From CAYQDR01 sp964416315 (GTDB taxonomy: Bacteria; Methylomirabilota; Methylomirabilia; Rokubacteriales; DASRDR01), in contig CAYQDR010000015.1 of the NCBI GenBank assembly GCA_964416315.1, positions 1-56,760 of the forward strand: DNA of 56,760 nt. The letters are read 5' to 3'. Of this stretch, positions 48,989 through 56,682 are shown in pieces. Every line of letters starts with the position of its first letter. The first letter of the stretch is position 1. The position numbers and the translations under genes are program-made. The notes beneath the pieces are model-generated. The model saw nothing but the letters and a program-made list of their open reading frames with translations, did not search any database and was not told the origin of the DNA.

Positions 48989-49074
48989 TTCCCATGCTCC
49001 TTGACCGCTTGCACACCCGCGTGGTCGAACTCGCAGGCCGGCCCGATACTCATTTGCTTCGGCGACGCCTTCAT
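48979..49074 (-). pseudogene. Fragment of the carB 5' end upstream of hicB
   Basis: A 31-codon frame starting ATG at 49074, two bases after the stop of the preceding gene (TGA-C-ATG). The peptide contains SIGPACEFDHAGVQAVKEHG, which lines up with IGQACEFDYAGTQACKALRE of CarB, and the DNA across that core differs from carB at only a few positions. The frame then runs into the hicB start. It looks like a piece of carB left when the hicBA pair arrived, or a duplicated carB head. Confidence 0.75.
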
Positions 49075-49075
49075 G

Positions 49076-49345
49076 TCACCGGTCCTCCAGCAGGCCATAC
49101 ACGATGGAGACCTCGGGGGGCGCTTCCTCGCGCTGGACGATGAACTCGACGAGCCGGCTCGTGCCGAGCCAGAGCACCTCCCCGGCGCCCGTGAGCTGCT
49201 CGCCGAAGAGCGCGAGCCGCTTCTCGACGCGCTCCCGGATCGCGTGCGCCTCGAGCGCGACCTCCGACTCCGTCGTGAAGGAGGCCCATTCGGGCTTCTG
49301 GCCGGGCTCCTCGGTCTTCCGATAGGCGACGAAGTAGCGGGGCAT
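49076..49345 (-). CDS. Hypothetical protein between carA and carB
   Basis: 89 aa. It begins MPRYFVAYRKTEEPGQKPEW and has a helical, charged middle (ESEVALEAHAIRERVEKRLA) and a beta-like end (GTSRLVEFIVQREEAPPEVS). It starts 4 nt after carA and ends 1 nt before the carB fragment, so it is translated with the pyr genes. No family was recognised. A small partner for carbamoyl-phosphate synthase is possible, but nothing in the sequence proves it. Confidence 0.7.
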   Translation of the reverse strand: MPRYFVAYRKTEEPGQKPEWASFTTESEVALEAHAIRERVEKRLALFGEQLTGAGEVLWLGTSRLVEFIVQREEAPPEVSIVYGLLEDR

Positions 49346-49349
49346 CGGC

Positions 49350-50480
49350 TCACCTGCCTTTCGCCTGATCCATCAGGTCCACGAACCGCCGGAAGAGATA
49401 GTGCGCGTCGTGCGGCCCGGGCGAGGCCTCCGGGTGGTACTGGACGGAGAAGACGGGGAGGCTCCGGTGCCGCATCCCCTCGCACGTCGTGTCGTTCAGG
49501 TTGACGTGCGTCACCTCCAGGCCGTGAGGCCCCACCGACTCCGGATCGACGGCGAAGCCGTGGTTCTGCGAGGTGATCTCCACCCGCCCCGTGGCGAGGT
49601 CCTTCACCGGGTGGTTGGCGCCGTGGTGGCCGAACTTGAGCTTGTAGGTCCGCGCGCCGAGCGCGAGCGCCAGGACCTGGTGGCCGAGGCAGATCCCGAA
49701 GACCGGGAGCCGACCGACGAGCCGGCGCACGGACTCGGCGAGGTAGGGCACCCCCTCGGGATCGCCCGGGCCGTTGGCGAGGAACAGCCCGTCGGGTTTC
49801 AGGGCGAGCACCTCATCCGGGGGGGCGAAGGCCGGGAGCACCGTGACCCGGCAGCCCAGCGAGACGAGCTGGCGGAGGATGTTCCGCTTGACCCCGCTGT
49901 CGTAGGCGACGACGTGGTAGCGCGACGCCGGCACCTGGCCGTAACCCTCGCCGAGGCGCCAGACGGATTCGGCCCACTCGTAGCCCGCCTGGCACGTCAC
50001 CTCCTTGACGAGGTCGCGCCCCACGAGCCCGGGCGAGGCCTTCGCCTCGGCGACGAGGCTGCGCGCATCCAGGTTCTCGGTCGAGATGACGCCCTGCTGG
50101 GCGCCGTGGTCCCGGAGGTGGCGTGTCAAGGCCCGCGTGTCGATGCCCTGGATCCCGACGATCCCGTGGCTCGCGAGGTAGGCGTCGAGCGTGGCGGTCG
50201 CGCGCCACGACGAGGCGATCGGCGAGGCCTCGCGGACGATGAACCCCTCGACCCACGGCCGGTGGGACTCGACGTCCTCCGGGTTCACCCCGGTGTTGCC
50301 GATGAGCGGGTACGTCATGCAGACGAGCTGGCCCTTGTAGGAGGGGTCCGTCAGCACCTCCTGGTAGCCGGTCATGGCGGTGTTGAAAACCACCTCGCCC
50401 CCCGCCTCCCCGCAGGCGCCGAGCGCCTGCCCTTCGAAGACGCGGCCATCGGCGAGCGCCAGGATCGCTCGCTGCGTCAT
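49350..50480 (-). CDS. carA: Carbamoyl-phosphate synthase, small (glutaminase) subunit
   Basis: 376 aa. The N-terminal CPSase domain has GEVVFNTAMTGYQEVLTDPS. The glutaminase domain has LFLANGPGDPEG, the nucleophile loop VFGICLGHQVLAL and the His-Glu pair in SVQYHPEASPGP. It releases ammonia from glutamine and passes it to CarB. The start ATG overlaps the pyrC stop (ATGA). Confidence 0.97.
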   Translation of the reverse strand: MTQRAILALADGRVFEGQALGACGEAGGEVVFNTAMTGYQEVLTDPSYKGQLVCMTYPLIGNTGVNPEDVESHRPWVEGFIVREASPIASSWRATATLDAYLASHGIVGIQGIDTRALTRHLRDHGAQQGVISTENLDARSLVAEAKASPGLVGRDLVKEVTCQAGYEWAESVWRLGEGYGQVPASRYHVVAYDSGVKRNILRQLVSLGCRVTVLPAFAPPDEVLALKPDGLFLANGPGDPEGVPYLAESVRRLVGRLPVFGICLGHQVLALALGARTYKLKFGHHGANHPVKDLATGRVEITSQNHGFAVDPESVGPHGLEVTHVNLNDTTCEGMRHRSLPVFSVQYHPEASPGPHDAHYLFRRFVDLMDQAKGR

Positions 50481-51766
50481 GCGAGCGTCCCCTCCCGCAT
50501 CACGATCCGACCACCGACCACGGTCATCCAGGGGGCGCCGACGCAGGCCCGGCCGCCGAACGGCGTGTTCCGGCTCCGCGAGTAGAACCGCGCGGGATCG
50601 ATCGTGTGCGCGCGCTCGAGGTCGAGGATCGTCACGTCGCCCGGCGCCCCCGGGGTGAGGCTGCCGCCGGGGAGGTCGAGGACGCGCGCGGGTCCGACGG
50701 TCAGGCGCGTGATCAGGGTTGGAAGATCCAGCACGCCCTCGCGCACGAGATGGGTCAGGCAGAGCGCGGCGGCGGTTTCGAGCCCGATGACGCCGTTGGC
50801 CGCCTGGTCCAGCTCGACTTCCTTGTCGGTCAGCGCGTGGGGCGCGTGGTCGGTCGCGATCGCGTCGAGCGTCCCGTCGGCGAGCGCCTCCCGGCACGCT
50901 TCGACGTCCCGCTTCGGTCGGAGCGCAGGCGCCATCTTGGCGTTCGCGTCGTAGCTCCGCATCGCCTCGTCGGTGAGGAGGAGGTGGTGCGGCGTGACCT
51001 CGCCCGTCACCGGCACGCCCCGCGCCTTGGCATCACGAAGCAGGCGCACGGCTGCCGTCGTCGAGACGTGGGCGATGTGGACGCGGTGCCCGGTGAGCTC
51101 GGCGAGGGCGATGTCGCGCGCGACCAGGATCTCCTCGGCCGCCGCGGGGATCCCCCGCAGCCCGAGGTCGGTCGAGATGGAGCCCTCGTGCATCACCCCA
51201 CCCTCGGCGAGGGTCGCGTCCTCGGCGTGGGAGATGATGGGCTTCCCGAAGGTCTGGGCGTACTCGAGCGCGCGCCGCAGCAGCGCCGAGTTCATGACCG
51301 GCCGCCCGTCGTCCGAGTAGGCGACGCACCCCGCCTCGGCCAGCTCCCCGAGCTCGGCGAGCTCCGTCCCCTTGAGGCCACGCGTCACGGCCCCGATCGG
51401 GTAGACGCGGACCAGGCCCCCGGCGCGGGCCTGAGCCAGGATGTAGTCCGTCACGGCCCGGGTGTCGTTGACGGGGCTCGTGTTCGCCATGCAGGCGACG
51501 GCGGTGAAGCCTCCGGCGGCGGCCGCGCGCGTCCCCGAGGCGATCGTCTCCTTGTACTCGTGGCCCGGCTCGCGGAGGTGGACGTGGATGTCGATGAGCC
51601 CGGGCGTGACCACCCGGCCGCCCGCGTCCACGGTCGGCGTGGCAGCCGGGGCCTGGAGCTTCGGCCCCACGCGGCTCACGAGGCCGTCCAGGATCAGGAC
51701 GTCCCCCGGCGCGTCCAGCCCGTTCGCCGGGTCGATCACGCGGCCGTTCCGGACCACCAGGTTCAT
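50477..51766 (-). CDS. pyrC: Dihydroorotase (type I, PyrC-like amidohydrolase)
   Basis: 429 aa. Metal-binding motif PGLIDIHVHLREPGHEYKET, a downstream His in KPIISHAEDATL, another in HRVHIAHVSTTAAV, and the catalytic Asp in AIATDHAPHA; the carboxylated Lys typical of some types is replaced by an Asp-type bridging residue (MANTSPVND region) as in class I bacterial enzymes. It closes carbamoyl aspartate to dihydroorotate. The ATG overlaps the pyrB stop (ATGA), so pyrB and pyrC are coupled and probably form the usual ATCase-DHOase assembly. Confidence 0.95.
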   Translation of the reverse strand: MNLVVRNGRVIDPANGLDAPGDVLILDGLVSRVGPKLQAPAATPTVDAGGRVVTPGLIDIHVHLREPGHEYKETIASGTRAAAAGGFTAVACMANTSPVNDTRAVTDYILAQARAGGLVRVYPIGAVTRGLKGTELAELGELAEAGCVAYSDDGRPVMNSALLRRALEYAQTFGKPIISHAEDATLAEGGVMHEGSISTDLGLRGIPAAAEEILVARDIALAELTGHRVHIAHVSTTAAVRLLRDAKARGVPVTGEVTPHHLLLTDEAMRSYDANAKMAPALRPKRDVEACREALADGTLDAIATDHAPHALTDKEVELDQAANGVIGLETAAALCLTHLVREGVLDLPTLITRLTVGPARVLDLPGGSLTPGAPGDVTILDLERAHTIDPARFYSRSRNTPFGGRACVGAPWMTVVGGRIVMREGTLA

Positions 51767-52716
51767 GCCGGCACCCCCCCGGGCTCGCCGGCCTCGCCGC
51801 CCCGCCCGACGAGGAGGTAGAGGAGCGCCATCCGCACGGCCACCCCGTTCGCGACCTGGTCGAGGATCACCGAGTAGGGACCGTCCGCCACCTCGGGGCT
51901 CAGCTCGATGCCGCGGTTCACGGGGCCCGGATGCATGATCAGCACGTCGTCCCGCGCCGCGCGCAGCTTGTCGAGCGAGAGCCCCCACAGCCGCGCGTAC
52001 TCCCGGAGCGACGGGATGTAGCCCCCGGTCATCCGCTCCTGCTGGAGGCGCAGCATCATGACGATGTCCACGTCGCGGATCGCGTCCTCGAGCCGGTAGG
52101 TGACCTTCACCCCCAGCTCCTCGATCCCCGGCGGGATCAAGGTCGGCGGCCCGGCGACCGTCACGCTCATCCCCGTCTTCCGCATCCCCCAGATGTTCGA
52201 GCGCGCCACCCGGCTGTGGCGGATGTCCCCGACGATCGCGACCGACAGGCCATCCAGGTGCCCGCGCTTCTCCCGGATCGTCAGGAGGTCCAGGAGCGCC
52301 TGGGTCGGGTGCTCGTGCATCCCGTCCCCCGCGTTGATGATCGAGCACCGCAGCGCGCGGGCGAGCATGTGGGGGGCCCCCGAGGCCGAGTGCCGGATCA
52401 CCACGCAGTCGGGGCTCATCGCCTCGAGGTTCTTCGCCGTGTCCATGAGCGTCTCGCCCTTCACGACGCTCGAGGAGGAACCCGAGACGTTGACGACGTC
52501 CGCCGAGAGCCACTTCCCCGCGATCTCGAACGAGGTGCGCGTCCGGGTCGAGGGCTCGAGGAAGAGGTTCACGACGGTCTTTCCGCGGAGCGCCGGGACC
52601 TTCTTGATCTCCCGGCTCGCGATCTCCTTCATGGAGGCCGCCGTGTCCAGGATCGTCACGATCTCGGCCGGCTCGAGCGTGCGGATCTCGAGGAGGTCCT
52701 TCCGCTTGAGACCCAT
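51763..52716 (-). CDS. pyrB: Aspartate carbamoyltransferase catalytic subunit
   Basis: 317 aa. Carbamoyl-phosphate motif EPSTRTRTSFE, then DCVVIRHSASGAP, INAGDGMHEHPTQALLD and LIMHPGPVNRG, all canonical. It joins carbamoyl phosphate to aspartate, the committed step. No pyrI regulatory gene is present. It follows pyrR by 9 nt and overlaps pyrC by 4 nt. Confidence 0.97.
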   Translation of the reverse strand: MGLKRKDLLEIRTLEPAEIVTILDTAASMKEIASREIKKVPALRGKTVVNLFLEPSTRTRTSFEIAGKWLSADVVNVSGSSSSVVKGETLMDTAKNLEAMSPDCVVIRHSASGAPHMLARALRCSIINAGDGMHEHPTQALLDLLTIREKRGHLDGLSVAIVGDIRHSRVARSNIWGMRKTGMSVTVAGPPTLIPPGIEELGVKVTYRLEDAIRDVDIVMMLRLQQERMTGGYIPSLREYARLWGLSLDKLRAARDDVLIMHPGPVNRGIELSPEVADGPYSVILDQVANGVAVRMALLYLLVGRGGEAGEPGGVPA

Positions 52717-52725
52717 GCGGTCCTC

Positions 52726-53274
52726 CTACCCCTCCGGTTCCTGGATGACCACGCGGTCCTGCCCGTCGTGCTCGCGCAGCAGCACCTGGACGATCTCGCG
52801 GCGCGCGGTCGGCAGGTTCTTCCCGACGTAGTCCGGCCGGATCGGCAGCTCGCGGTGGCCGCGGTCGATGAGCACCGCGAGCTGGATCAGCCGCGGCCGC
52901 CCCAGGTCGATGATCGCGTCGAGCGCCGCCCGGATCGTCCGGCCGGTGTAGAGGACGTCGTCCACGAGGACGACCGTCTTGCCCGCGACGGGAAACGGGA
53001 TGTCGGTCCCGCGCAGGACGGGCATCTCCGCCTTCAACCCGAGGTCGTCGCGGTAGAGCGTGATGTCGAGGACGCCGACGGGGATCTTCACCCCCTCGAT
53101 CGCCTGGAGGCGCTCGGCGATCCGGCGGGCGAGGGAGACCCCGCGCGTGCGGATCCCGACGAGGGCGAGGGCGTCGGCGCCGCCGGCCCGCTCGAGGATC
53201 TCGTGGGCGATCCGGGTGAGGGCGCGGTCGATCCCCTGGTCGTCGAGGACCTGCGCCTTCTCCCGGGGCAGCAT
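52726..53274 (-). CDS. pyrR: PyrR, pyr operon attenuation protein
   Basis: 182 aa. PRPP-binding loop VLVDDVLYTGRTIRAALD, plus RTRGVSLARRIAERL near residue 40 and LAVLIDRGHRELPI. PyrR binds a leader hairpin when UMP or UTP is high and lets the terminator form; it also has uracil phosphoribosyltransferase activity. The leader has a matching hairpin and terminator (see 53491-53508 and 53422-53451). The ribosome-binding site seems to be the CCGAGGATCT edge of a repeat family B copy that ends 7 nt before the ATG. It is the first gene of the operon. Confidence 0.95.
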   Translation of the reverse strand: MLPREKAQVLDDQGIDRALTRIAHEILERAGGADALALVGIRTRGVSLARRIAERLQAIEGVKIPVGVLDITLYRDDLGLKAEMPVLRGTDIPFPVAGKTVVLVDDVLYTGRTIRAALDAIIDLGRPRLIQLAVLIDRGHRELPIRPDYVGKNLPTARREIVQVLLREHDGQDRVVIQEPEG

Positions 53275-53280
53275 GGCCTA

Positions 53281-53366
53281 GAGATCCTCGGAGGGGGGCT
53301 CCGCCCCCCTTCCGAACCTCCCCCCAAACGGTTGCGCGGGCAAAGCCCGCGCTCGGAGCGCTTCGA
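53281..53366 (+). repeat. Dispersed repeat family B, copy 3
   Basis: Starts GAGATCCTCGGAGGGGGGC and has the GGGGGGC/GCCCCCC hairpin, the perfect GCGCGGGC-AAA-GCCCGCGC hairpin and a closing CGGAGCGCTTCG. It is very close to copy 1 (11480-11563). It lies between the pyr terminator and pyrR, on the opposite strand, and supplies the purine-rich sequence in front of the pyrR ATG. Confidence 0.82.
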
Positions 53367-53412
53367 TCAGGCCGCGCGGACGGGCAGCTCGCTGCGACAC
53401 TTTTCGGCGCCC

Positions 53413-53478
53413 CTAGAGACCAAAAAACCCTCTCCGGGGACCCGGAGAGGGGGCTCGATGCGACCCGCGCTTCGTCAT
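53413..53478 (-). CDS. Possible 21-residue leader peptide in the pyr leader
   Basis: ATG at 53478 with AGGAG five nt upstream, 21 codons, TAG at 53413. The peptide is Arg/Pro/Gly-rich (MTKRGSHR at the start). The frame runs right through the terminator stem and the U-run, so a ribosome translating it would melt or cover the terminator. This suggests either a coupling device added to PyrR control or a chance ORF. A comparison across related genomes would settle it. Confidence 0.5.
   Translation of the reverse strand: MTKRGSHRAPSPGPRRGFFGL
53422..53451 (-). terminator. Intrinsic terminator of the pyr attenuator
   Basis: 10-bp perfect stem (CCCTCTCCGG/CCGGAGAGGG) with a 4-nt loop, followed directly by six T on the minus strand. 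It lies about 150 nt before pyrR and 40 nt after the PyrR-type hairpin. It is the only textbook rho-independent terminator in the window. Confidence 0.9.
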
Positions 53479-53490
53479 CGCTTCTCCTTA

Positions 53491-53508
53491 TGGACCTCGC
53501 AGGGTCCA
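53491..53508 (-). promoter_or_regulatory. PyrR-binding hairpin (anti-antiterminator)
   Basis: On the transcript: TGGACC-CTGCGA-GGTCCA, a 6-bp stem with a hexaloop. The loop fits CNGNGA and the surrounding bases fit CCNGNGAGGY, the conserved core of PyrR sites in Bacillus pyr leaders. It is placed between the promoter and the intrinsic terminator. The competing antiterminator fold was not worked out. Confidence 0.82.
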
Positions 53509-53530
53509 CTTAAAGGAGCCATCGTGCCTC

Positions 53531-53559
53531 ACACTACGCGGGAGCCCTCCCGTTGTCAA
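53531..53559 (-). promoter_or_regulatory. pyr operon promoter
   Basis: On the minus strand TTGACA (53559-53554), 17-nt spacer, TAGTGT (53536-53531). The -35 is perfect, the -10 is weak (3 of 6). The start of transcription would be near 53524, just before the PyrR hairpin, leaving a leader of about 250 nt. The promoter begins 13 nt after the stop of the large lipoprotein gene. Confidence 0.7.
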
Positions 53560-53571
53560 GGGGGGGGCGCG

Positions 53572-56500
53572 TCACGACGCATCGCTGGCCAGTCGCGCGA
53601 GACTCGTCCCCCGCCGCTCCCACCGCGTCAGCGCCTGCTGGGCCCAGCGGTATTCCCCGTTCCGGCTCTGACCGGTTTCCACCGTGACCCGGTACCAGTC
53701 GGAGGCGTCGGCGTACCGGCGCTCGGCCTCACTCCGCAGGCCCACGTAGTAGGCGATCTCGCACCGCTTCTTGGCGTCGGTCGCCAACTTCAGCACCGTT
53801 TGCTCGGTCTCCAGCCCCAGGAGGAACCGGCCGAGCGCGTGATAGTGTCCGGGGACGGGATCCTGATAATGGTCGGCCAGAGCGCGCCGACGGACGTCGT
53901 CGCGCGCACCCTGGCGGACCCACGCGGCCGCCCGCATGAGCCACGCGAAGTCCGCGTCCTCCCCCCGCCCGGGATCCCCACCCAGCTCCCACACGAGGTC
54001 GAACTCCTCCTGGTCGTAGGCGATCATGCCCGACGCGTCGATCAGCTGTCGCGACACGGTTGTTCGCAGCCAGTCGAGAGCCTCCGCCCTACCCTTCCAC
54101 GCCCTGAGGTTCCGATAGGCGTCGAGCCGGAGGACGAGGTCGTTGAACCCGGTCGCCCGCAGCGCGGACGCCAGCTTGAAAGCCAGTTCGTGATTGCCGC
54201 CCTCGGCAATGGCCGGCACGAGCTCCCGCAGCTCGAAGGGGCCCACGCCCTGGCCGAGCAGCGCCGAGAACGCTGCCAGGGCGTCCGGCGCGGAGCCTCG
54301 TCCGAAGACCTCGCCGAAGGCGGGTGCGATGGTCCAGCGCCAATCGCTGAACCCGATCCGCTGGGGCGCGGCCTTGAGCACCCGCGCCGCTTGCTCGTGC
54401 CGGCCCCGGCGCCAGTACAGCTCGGCCAGCACGCGCCGCGCCCAGACGTGATCGGGATACCGCTCGACGAGCGCCCGCCCCAGCTTCTCGGCTTCATCCG
54501 CCCGTCCGAGTCGGTCCAGGATGAGGGCCGCGCGCCCCATGGCGCCGGCCTGCCCGCTCTCGACGACGTCCTCGACGGCGGTCCAGGCCTCCTCATACCG
54601 TCCAGCCAGGTAGTGCATCCGCGCCAGCGCGGTCCGCGCGTAGATGTAGTCGAACCCCGCGGACCGGTCGTGCCGCTCCAGCCACCCCGTGATGACCGGA
54701 ACCGCCTCGTCGTACGACTTGGCCCGCTCGAGGTAGTCCACGTACTTCGAGCGCACCGCCCAGCTGTCGGGGACATCCGCGATCAGCCGCTCGTACCCGC
54801 GCCGGAGCAGCTCGGGTCCCAGGTGCCCCTCGAGACGACCGAGGATCTCCGCCCGGGTCTCCACCGGCCAGACCGCGGACTGCAGCAGCCTGTCGAGGAG
54901 CTCGAACTGCCCCCTGAACTTCAGATACCAGGTCTCAACGAAGGGGTATTCCGCCGGCGCCGCCTCGACGATGCTCCCGTGCAGCCACTCCGACAACCGG
55001 AGATCGCGCAGGACCGTGTGGGCGAGGTGGCCCAGGTGGACCCGGTGGCTCATGCGGGTGTCCATGCGTGAGACGAGTCGCTGGACACCGACCAACAGCG
55101 TCGGCGCGCCGACGTGCCGTTCCAGCTCCTCGAGCGTGCGCATGAGGGGACGGGCCCCGAGGGCGGAAAGCCCGTCGAGGTCCTCGAGCAGCCGTCGGGG
55201 GTCGGGCTGGCCCGCCTTGAAGTCCACCAGATCGCGGTACCAGCGCTCGAAGTCGGCGGACGGGCGGCCGCCAGGCTTTCCGGGCTTGCCGGCGAACTCC
55301 CGGGCGGCCTCGACCGAGGAGAGGCCGTCGAGATAGTGGAGACCCAATGTGTACCACCCCGAGTAGTAGGAGCGCCGGTAGTGGGCCCGAACGGTCTCCG
55401 CGTCCCAGAACGGTGCCGCGTGCCCGCGGGCCACCGTCTCCAGGTCCGCCTCGAACTGCGCCCCCAGACCCCCCGTTCTCAGGAGCCTTCCCAGCAGTGC
55501 CCGCGCGATGCGGCGTGCCTCGGAGAGAACCCGCCGGACCTCCTGCCAGACCCTCCGGACCTCCCCCTCCTGGGGACTCGAGGCCGTCCCGTGACGGTCC
55601 AGCTCCCGGAAGACAGCGGCCATGACGGTCTCCGAAAACTCCCGGTCAGCGTCAAACCGCTGCAAGGCCAGGCCCGCCGTGCTCACTGGCAGAACGGCGT
55701 CCTGGCCACGGAAGTGGGCCTGCGCCCAGACGGACCACGCCTTCTCGTTCCCCCGCTGGGCGAGGCGGAGGAGGTAGAGGTAGCGGGCCTCGGGCCCAGC
55801 ACCGCGCTTCTCCGCGACGCTTTCGAGCTCCGCGTCGTCCCGGGTGACGTAGAGCCGCACCGGGTCGTCCGGCGCGAGCGAGGTCACCAGCCGCCTGGCG
55901 TGCGCCCCGTGTCCCGTGAGTTGGGCCAGCAGGCCCTCCTCGCGGACCATGGGGTCCGGGGCCAAATTCTTGGTCAGCGCCAGCAGGGCGGCGGCCCTCG
56001 CCGGCAGGGCGTCCCCCACCTCGGCGGCGTCCACGCTCTGCAGGGTGAGGAGCGTGAGCGCGCGGGTTGCCCGCGGCAGCAGGCCCGGGTCGCGGCTGCC
56101 GCGCCGCCAAAGCCCATCGAGCCGACCCAGGGCGCTCACCACGTGGGGCGCGAAAACCCGATCGAGCTCCCGGTCGACCTCGGCGAGCTGGCTCGAGGCC
56201 GCGCCGTCGGCGGCGAGTCCGAGGGGGTGCGTCGCGTGGAGTCGGTTCACCCAGTTGGTGAGCAGACCCATGAAATCGCCGAACTCCGGCAACTCCGGCA
56301 GGGTGCCCACGTCCTCGCCCCGATAACGCAGGCGCCACCGTCCTTCGCGGAACGTGACCGCCACCGGCTGCCGCTCCTGCCCGGTGAGGAGGTGGTGGAC
56401 GTCCGCGACCGCCCAGAGAAAACGCCGGTCGGGACGCAGCCGGTAGGCCTCCACGACCGCCTCCCGCATGCGCTCGGGAGGGACTTCGAGCGCCGAAGCG

Positions 56501-56682
56501 CTCCTGGTGGCTCCGCCGGGCTCCCGCGATCGGTCGACGACATCACGCGCCTCGCACCCGGCAACCAGCACGAGGAGGAGCAGCGCCGCGACGGCGCCGC
56601 GCTTCGACGAAGGAGCACGGCGATGCTGGGGGCGCGCGGCGCCCGGGGAGGGGGACGAGAGCCGGCCGGCCAGAGGTGCCAT
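53572..56682 (-). CDS. Large putative lipoprotein with TPR-like repeats, function unknown
   Basis: About 1036 aa from ATG 56682; ATG 56730 is an alternative (1052 aa). A basic N-terminus leads into a hydrophobic stretch ending LVLVAGC (Cys43), a lipobox, so it is probably a lipoprotein, although the signal is long. The rest is helical. The C-terminal half has repeated two-helix units of TPR style (for example YEEAWTAVEDVVESGQAGAM, then ADEAEKLGRALVERYPDHVW and GRHEQAARVLKAAPQ). The N-terminal half has no recognised domain. It likely acts as a scaffold at the inner face of the outer membrane or in the periplasm. It lies directly upstream of the pyr promoter; the window ends about 80 nt upstream of the start. 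Confidence 0.65.
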   Translation of the reverse strand: MAPLAGRLSSPSPGAARPQHRRAPSSKRGAVAALLLLVLVAGCEARDVVDRSREPGGATRSASALEVPPERMREAVVEAYRLRPDRRFLWAVADVHHLLTGQERQPVAVTFREGRWRLRYRGEDVGTLPELPEFGDFMGLLTNWVNRLHATHPLGLAADGAASSQLAEVDRELDRVFAPHVVSALGRLDGLWRRGSRDPGLLPRATRALTLLTLQSVDAAEVGDALPARAAALLALTKNLAPDPMVREEGLLAQLTGHGAHARRLVTSLAPDDPVRLYVTRDDAELESVAEKRGAGPEARYLYLLRLAQRGNEKAWSVWAQAHFRGQDAVLPVSTAGLALQRFDADREFSETVMAAVFRELDRHGTASSPQEGEVRRVWQEVRRVLSEARRIARALLGRLLRTGGLGAQFEADLETVARGHAAPFWDAETVRAHYRRSYYSGWYTLGLHYLDGLSSVEAAREFAGKPGKPGGRPSADFERWYRDLVDFKAGQPDPRRLLEDLDGLSALGARPLMRTLEELERHVGAPTLLVGVQRLVSRMDTRMSHRVHLGHLAHTVLRDLRLSEWLHGSIVEAAPAEYPFVETWYLKFRGQFELLDRLLQSAVWPVETRAEILGRLEGHLGPELLRRGYERLIADVPDSWAVRSKYVDYLERAKSYDEAVPVITGWLERHDRSAGFDYIYARTALARMHYLAGRYEEAWTAVEDVVESGQAGAMGRAALILDRLGRADEAEKLGRALVERYPDHVWARRVLAELYWRRGRHEQAARVLKAAPQRIGFSDWRWTIAPAFGEVFGRGSAPDALAAFSALLGQGVGPFELRELVPAIAEGGNHELAFKLASALRATGFNDLVLRLDAYRNLRAWKGRAEALDWLRTTVSRQLIDASGMIAYDQEEFDLVWELGGDPGRGEDADFAWLMRAAAWVRQGARDDVRRRALADHYQDPVPGHYHALGRFLLGLETEQTVLKLATDAKKRCEIAYYVGLRSEAERRYADASDWYRVTVETGQSRNGEYRWAQQALTRWERRGTSLARLASDAS

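Noticed and set aside
51931..55071. A 1046-codon plus-strand frame opposite pyrB, pyrR and the lipoprotein gene
   Set aside because: It crosses the pyr promoter, the attenuator and two unrelated genes on the other strand. No protein family pattern was seen.
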